Positions 61,101 through 64,000 of a stretch of 64,000 bases of DNA are shown here, one piece after another (the stretch's first letter is position 1; each line of letters begins with the position of its first letter). Source of the DNA: Erodium maritimum (taxonomy: Eukaryota; Streptophyta; Magnoliopsida; Geraniales; Geraniaceae); contig OY997590.1 in NCBI GenBank assembly GCA_963921825.1, positions 54,426,012-54,490,011 on the forward strand, in the 5' to 3' direction. The notes below the pieces were generated by a model, which was given only the letters and a program-made list of their open reading frames with translations, searched no databases and was not told where the DNA came from. A program made the position numbers and the translations under genes.

Positions 61101-62400
61101 CTCGGTCCAATTTGTCTTGGTACCTTTTGTACGTCCTCGAAACCATGTGAAAAAGTGTCCTTCCAATGGCATATCCAAGACCTCAATGAGCTTTTGGAAG
61201 TCTATGATGAGATCCCGTGGATAAGGCTGTCCACCCTAGTTTTCTCTTGTGCCAAAATGGAGTTAGAATCCCCCATGAGGATCCATCGACACCTATCTTA
61301 TTTCCCTAGGTGCCGCATCTTTGTCCACATGTGATGACATTGGTTCCGGTTCGACTTTCCAAATATCCCAATCAAACGGAAAGGGTCCCTCCCTAGGATG
61401 ATCAAGGCATCAATGTACCGATGGTCAATATCCCAAACATCCACTTGGTCGTCCGATCCTCAAAAAAGGGCCAGGTCGCCCTTATGCCCCGTGAGGTGTG
61501 GAACCCAAATCCAATCCCAAAAGCTTAGGTTTTGTTTGAGGATGGCAGTATCTGGTGTCGTCAGTATTGTTTCTGAGAGGAAAAGGACATGTGGGTGGTG
61601 CGCGTTAATGAGGATCTTCAGATGCTACCGGTGCATATCGACTACTACTCTCTGACAATTCCAGGCAATTATGTTCTCTGTGTGCTTGGTAGTCGTTGTA
61701 GGTTTTACATTTCTAAGCCAAGAGGAGTGTCGCGGGGATCTTTGTCTATCATGCCCTGGCGTGTTGGCGATAGATAGGGAATAGGGACTCCTCGGTATGG
61801 GTATCCTAAAGACGGGGGAGGTTCCGGAGAGGAGTGGAAGTTGGGGATACGGTTGTCCCGGATCCATGATTCCAACTTCATTTGTGGCAGTTGTGTGGGA
61901 TCCCTAGTGTCTAATCTAAGAGGTATGTGTCCTATGTGGAACAATAGGTCGTTGGCCCGGAAAAGTTAGGGATATGGGGGTTTCTGGTGTGGTGGTTGAG
62001 GGATAATAATGACATCCCTTACGACAAAGGGTTGAGGCGATGTCGTCGGCTCCTCCTAGCGGTGCTCAGTAGCATTCAAAGGGGGAGTACAAAATACCAC
62101 AGGTTGTAAGGTGTTTCGACGACGTATGCTTGTGCCTGAGCGGGCCACCCACGCTCGACCTGATGATGGTTGGAGCGGAGGGAACTAGAGGTTTTGGAGA
62201 TGTCCAATGGTTGGCATCCCCTAGGAGAGATCATGCACGGATGAAAGCAGGTCCGCTTGCGCGGGATGACATGACATGACCAGGGATGGACGACGTCGGT
62301 GGGGGTGTGGTGGTTCAGATGCAGTCGTCGTTTGATGCACTATTGAGGTGGTTGTTGGCGGCGGTATGTTTGCGGATGCCCTAGGGCCGACAACTTCCGA
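58200..62400 (-). pseudogene. Near full-length but decayed L1-type LINE ORF2
   Basis: On the minus strand from about 61680: endonuclease text (HVLFLSETILTTPD, WILMGDSNSIL, then LDRALILGDL near 61080). RT follows at 59990-59340: motif A ALKLDMSKVYDSVEF (59940-59988), TVSYQIASKGNT, a catalytic box reading FFPDDCYIF in place of the usual F/YADD (about 59650), and GQVLSSQKSSVFFSTNMDL. A zf-RVT-like end is near 58250-58700 (ERWKIINTLDNHVYFMVDP). Dozens of stops and frameshifts. The segment 61700-62400 upstream may be the 5' leader or a piece of ORF1. Confidence 0.8.
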
Positions 62401-62617
62401 AAGAGCATTTTTTTAATTGTAAAAGCGATGGATATTGGTTTTTAGACAACTTTTGTATTTTGTTTAATTCAATCATTTTAATTGACAATATTATAATATA
62501 ATATTTCTTAATTCATGATCGGTAATTTGATTTCTTAATTGATGAAATAAATTAATATATGATTTGAATATAATATTAATACTAAAAATAGATTTGATTT
62601 TATTTTATTAATATTTA

Positions 62618-62651
<34 letters not shown>

Positions 62652-62690
62652 TTTACGTAATATATATTTTTCGAAAATGGAGTACTTGTA
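62401..62690. repeat. AT-rich spacer with (ATT)n microsatellite
   Basis: Very AT-rich. A run of ATT repeats occupies about 62610-62642. Confidence 0.8.
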
Positions 62691-62699
62691 TTAATTCAA

Positions 62700-63790
62700 C
62701 AAATCAGCAGTTAATACATCATGTAAAACTGTAGGAATTTCAGTAATATGCTAGTCTATGGTACTGTAGTTATCAGCATGACAAACCAAGACGTGAGCTG
62801 TTTTATTTTCCTCTCTTCTAACATGATTCAATTGAAAGCCTAATAAGACCTTCAGCTTTGCTTTGCACTCCGAGACAATCAACCCGAAAGGCGATAACAT
62901 ATGACCCACTCTGTTTATCGCCTGGACCACACTCAAGCAGTCCGATTCCACCACCCTGACTACCATTCTGCCTCATTGATCCAAGTCAGCGCCTCGTTCA
63001 GGGTCAATTGCTGAATCAACTCCAGATGCTGCTACCCCAGGAATATGATGCATCATGCATTAGAAGCCATACTCGATTGACCCCGACATAACATTCCTCA
63101 TCCACCCCAGCCTCGACTAAAAATCGCCCCATTTATATTAATTTTAAATTGTCCCACGCTTGGCTTTAGCCATGTGGACACCCTAGCCGAGGCCCCTCCC
63201 TGAACCGCCTGCTTCTTTGGGTCGTGCCTTGCCTTTTCCCAATCCCGCAACAACCGAGTTGTTGATGTCCAAATCTCCTTTGGCCCTCAGCTTTTGTTAT
63301 TCCACACCATATCGTTCCAAGCTTTCCATCCTCCCACCAAATTGTATCAACTTTTTCAACCAAACCAACCCGTCCAAAGCTCCAAGCATTCTCCTACAAT
63401 TCCTCGGGGTTATATCAATCCCCTGAACCATCAAACCAAGCTTATCCCATAACTTGATTACCTCACCATATTAGAATAGTAAATGTTCCTCTGTTTATTG
63501 TCTACCACACAAAGAGAAACCCGAGTTCACCAGGACAAATCTCGCGTAGAGATTACTATTAGTAGGAAGGGACCATGTCAGTATTCTCCACGCAAGATGT
63601 TTAACCTTTATAGGGGTCTCCAATGCCCATACCCTTCTCTAAAAAAACATTCCCATCCGTCTGCACCCAACTCCCATTATTTCTTTGAATATGTCTATAA
63701 TCCACCCTCACCCGGAATATCTCATCTTTGCACCCCTACCAATACCATCTATCCCTGATAAGCATCGTCGATAGTGTAATGGAGAATATG
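62700..63790 (-). pseudogene. 5'-truncated LINE: zf-RVT end and RNase H-like domain
   Basis: On the minus strand, 63550-63160 reads TEEHLLF, EVIKLWDKLGLMV and further zf-RVT/linker text in broken frames. The segment 62966-62751 is an RNase H-like (RVT_3) domain: VVESDCLSVVQAINR, then SPFGLIVSECKAKL and NHVRREENKTAHVL. The catalytic-type Asp of the ESDCL block is present. The sequence ends 15 bp before LTR copy C, which may have been inserted nearby. Confidence 0.75.
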
Positions 63791-63804
63791 ATAGCTGCTG
63801 TGTC

Positions 63805-64000
63805 TGTTAGTCTTAGTGCCCGTAGTTCAATCCTAAATGTCCAAATGTATATATCATCGTTAGCAATAAAATTAAAGCGGCTTTATATTACTTATGTGTT
63901 GGAGTAATATATCGATGTGTGCTCTGATCTATGCCCACCATGCGAATAGAACCATAGATCGAGATAGATCACACTCGATGGGTCCCTAGTCAACAAAGCT
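63805..64000 (+). mobile_element. LTR of the 1.69-kb family (copy C), cut by window end
   Basis: Starts TGTTAGTCTTAGTGCCCGTA and is almost identical to the first 196 bp of copy A, closer to it than to copy B. It may be another solo LTR or the 5' LTR of a complete element outside the window. Confidence 0.9.

Noticed and set aside
1..64000. tRNA, rRNA, telomeric or organellar DNA insertions
   Set aside because: No cloverleaf, rRNA core or organellar gene text was noticed on either strand. A tRNAscan or organelle alignment would be decisive.

Overview
The window looks like nuclear DNA of a flowering plant, probably a eudicot. Genes are split by GT-AG introns, the intergenic DNA is AT-rich, and most of the 64 kb is nested retrotransposons, LINEs and small inverted-repeat DNA transposons. 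The species cannot be named from the sequence alone. No tRNA, rRNA, CRISPR array or bacterial-type operon was seen.

Five host genes are supported. (1) A complete P4-ATPase lipid flippase of the ALA9-12 type, 10 exons, plus strand (2517-7332). (2) A single-exon calmodulin-like protein of the CML15/16 type with four intact EF-hands, minus strand (11481-11978). (3) A small plant-specific Cys-rich protein of unknown function, minus strand (19317-19745). (4) An HD-domain 5'-deoxynucleotidase (HDDC2/YfbR-like), 8 exons, minus strand (22165-24937). (5) An intronless carboxylesterase of the CXE18 type, minus strand (46923-47936). They are unrelated in function and lie in separate gene islands, so no shared pathway is implied.

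Layout. 0.27-1.5 kb: large imperfect palindrome upstream of the flippase. 2.5-7.3 kb: flippase. 7.3-11.4 kb: no recognised gene. 11.5-12 kb: CML gene. 12.2-18.7 kb: two decayed LINE ORF1-type genes (DUF4283 plus CCHC zinc knuckle), the first split by a solo LTR with a perfect target-site duplication. 19.3-24.9 kb: two host genes. 25.5-29.7 kb: two adjacent PIF/Harbinger elements. 29.7-31.4 kb: second solo LTR of the 1.69-kb family. 31.8-37.6 kb: a Ty3/gypsy element with a very long LTR (about 2.95 kb) and a collapsed coding interior, bounded by a 5-bp duplication. 37.9-42.7 kb: a Harbinger transposase fragment, then a Harbinger-like element holding a 2.9-kb solo LTR. 43.2-45.3 kb: nested small inverted-repeat elements with a 1.1-kb solo LTR. 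46.9-47.9 kb: carboxylesterase. 48.6-54.0 kb: cluster of Mutator-like small elements with 9-bp duplications, including two related 1.1-kb units each carrying a different insertion. 55.6-63.8 kb: several decayed L1-type LINEs, all on the minus strand. 63.8 kb to the end: start of a third copy of the 1.69-kb LTR.

The main value of the window is its record of transposon turnover: at least three solo LTRs, one LTR element shrunk by internal deletion, and nested insertions dated relative to each other by target-site duplications. I saw no convincing new cellular system. Candidate oddities are listed as findings with tests.
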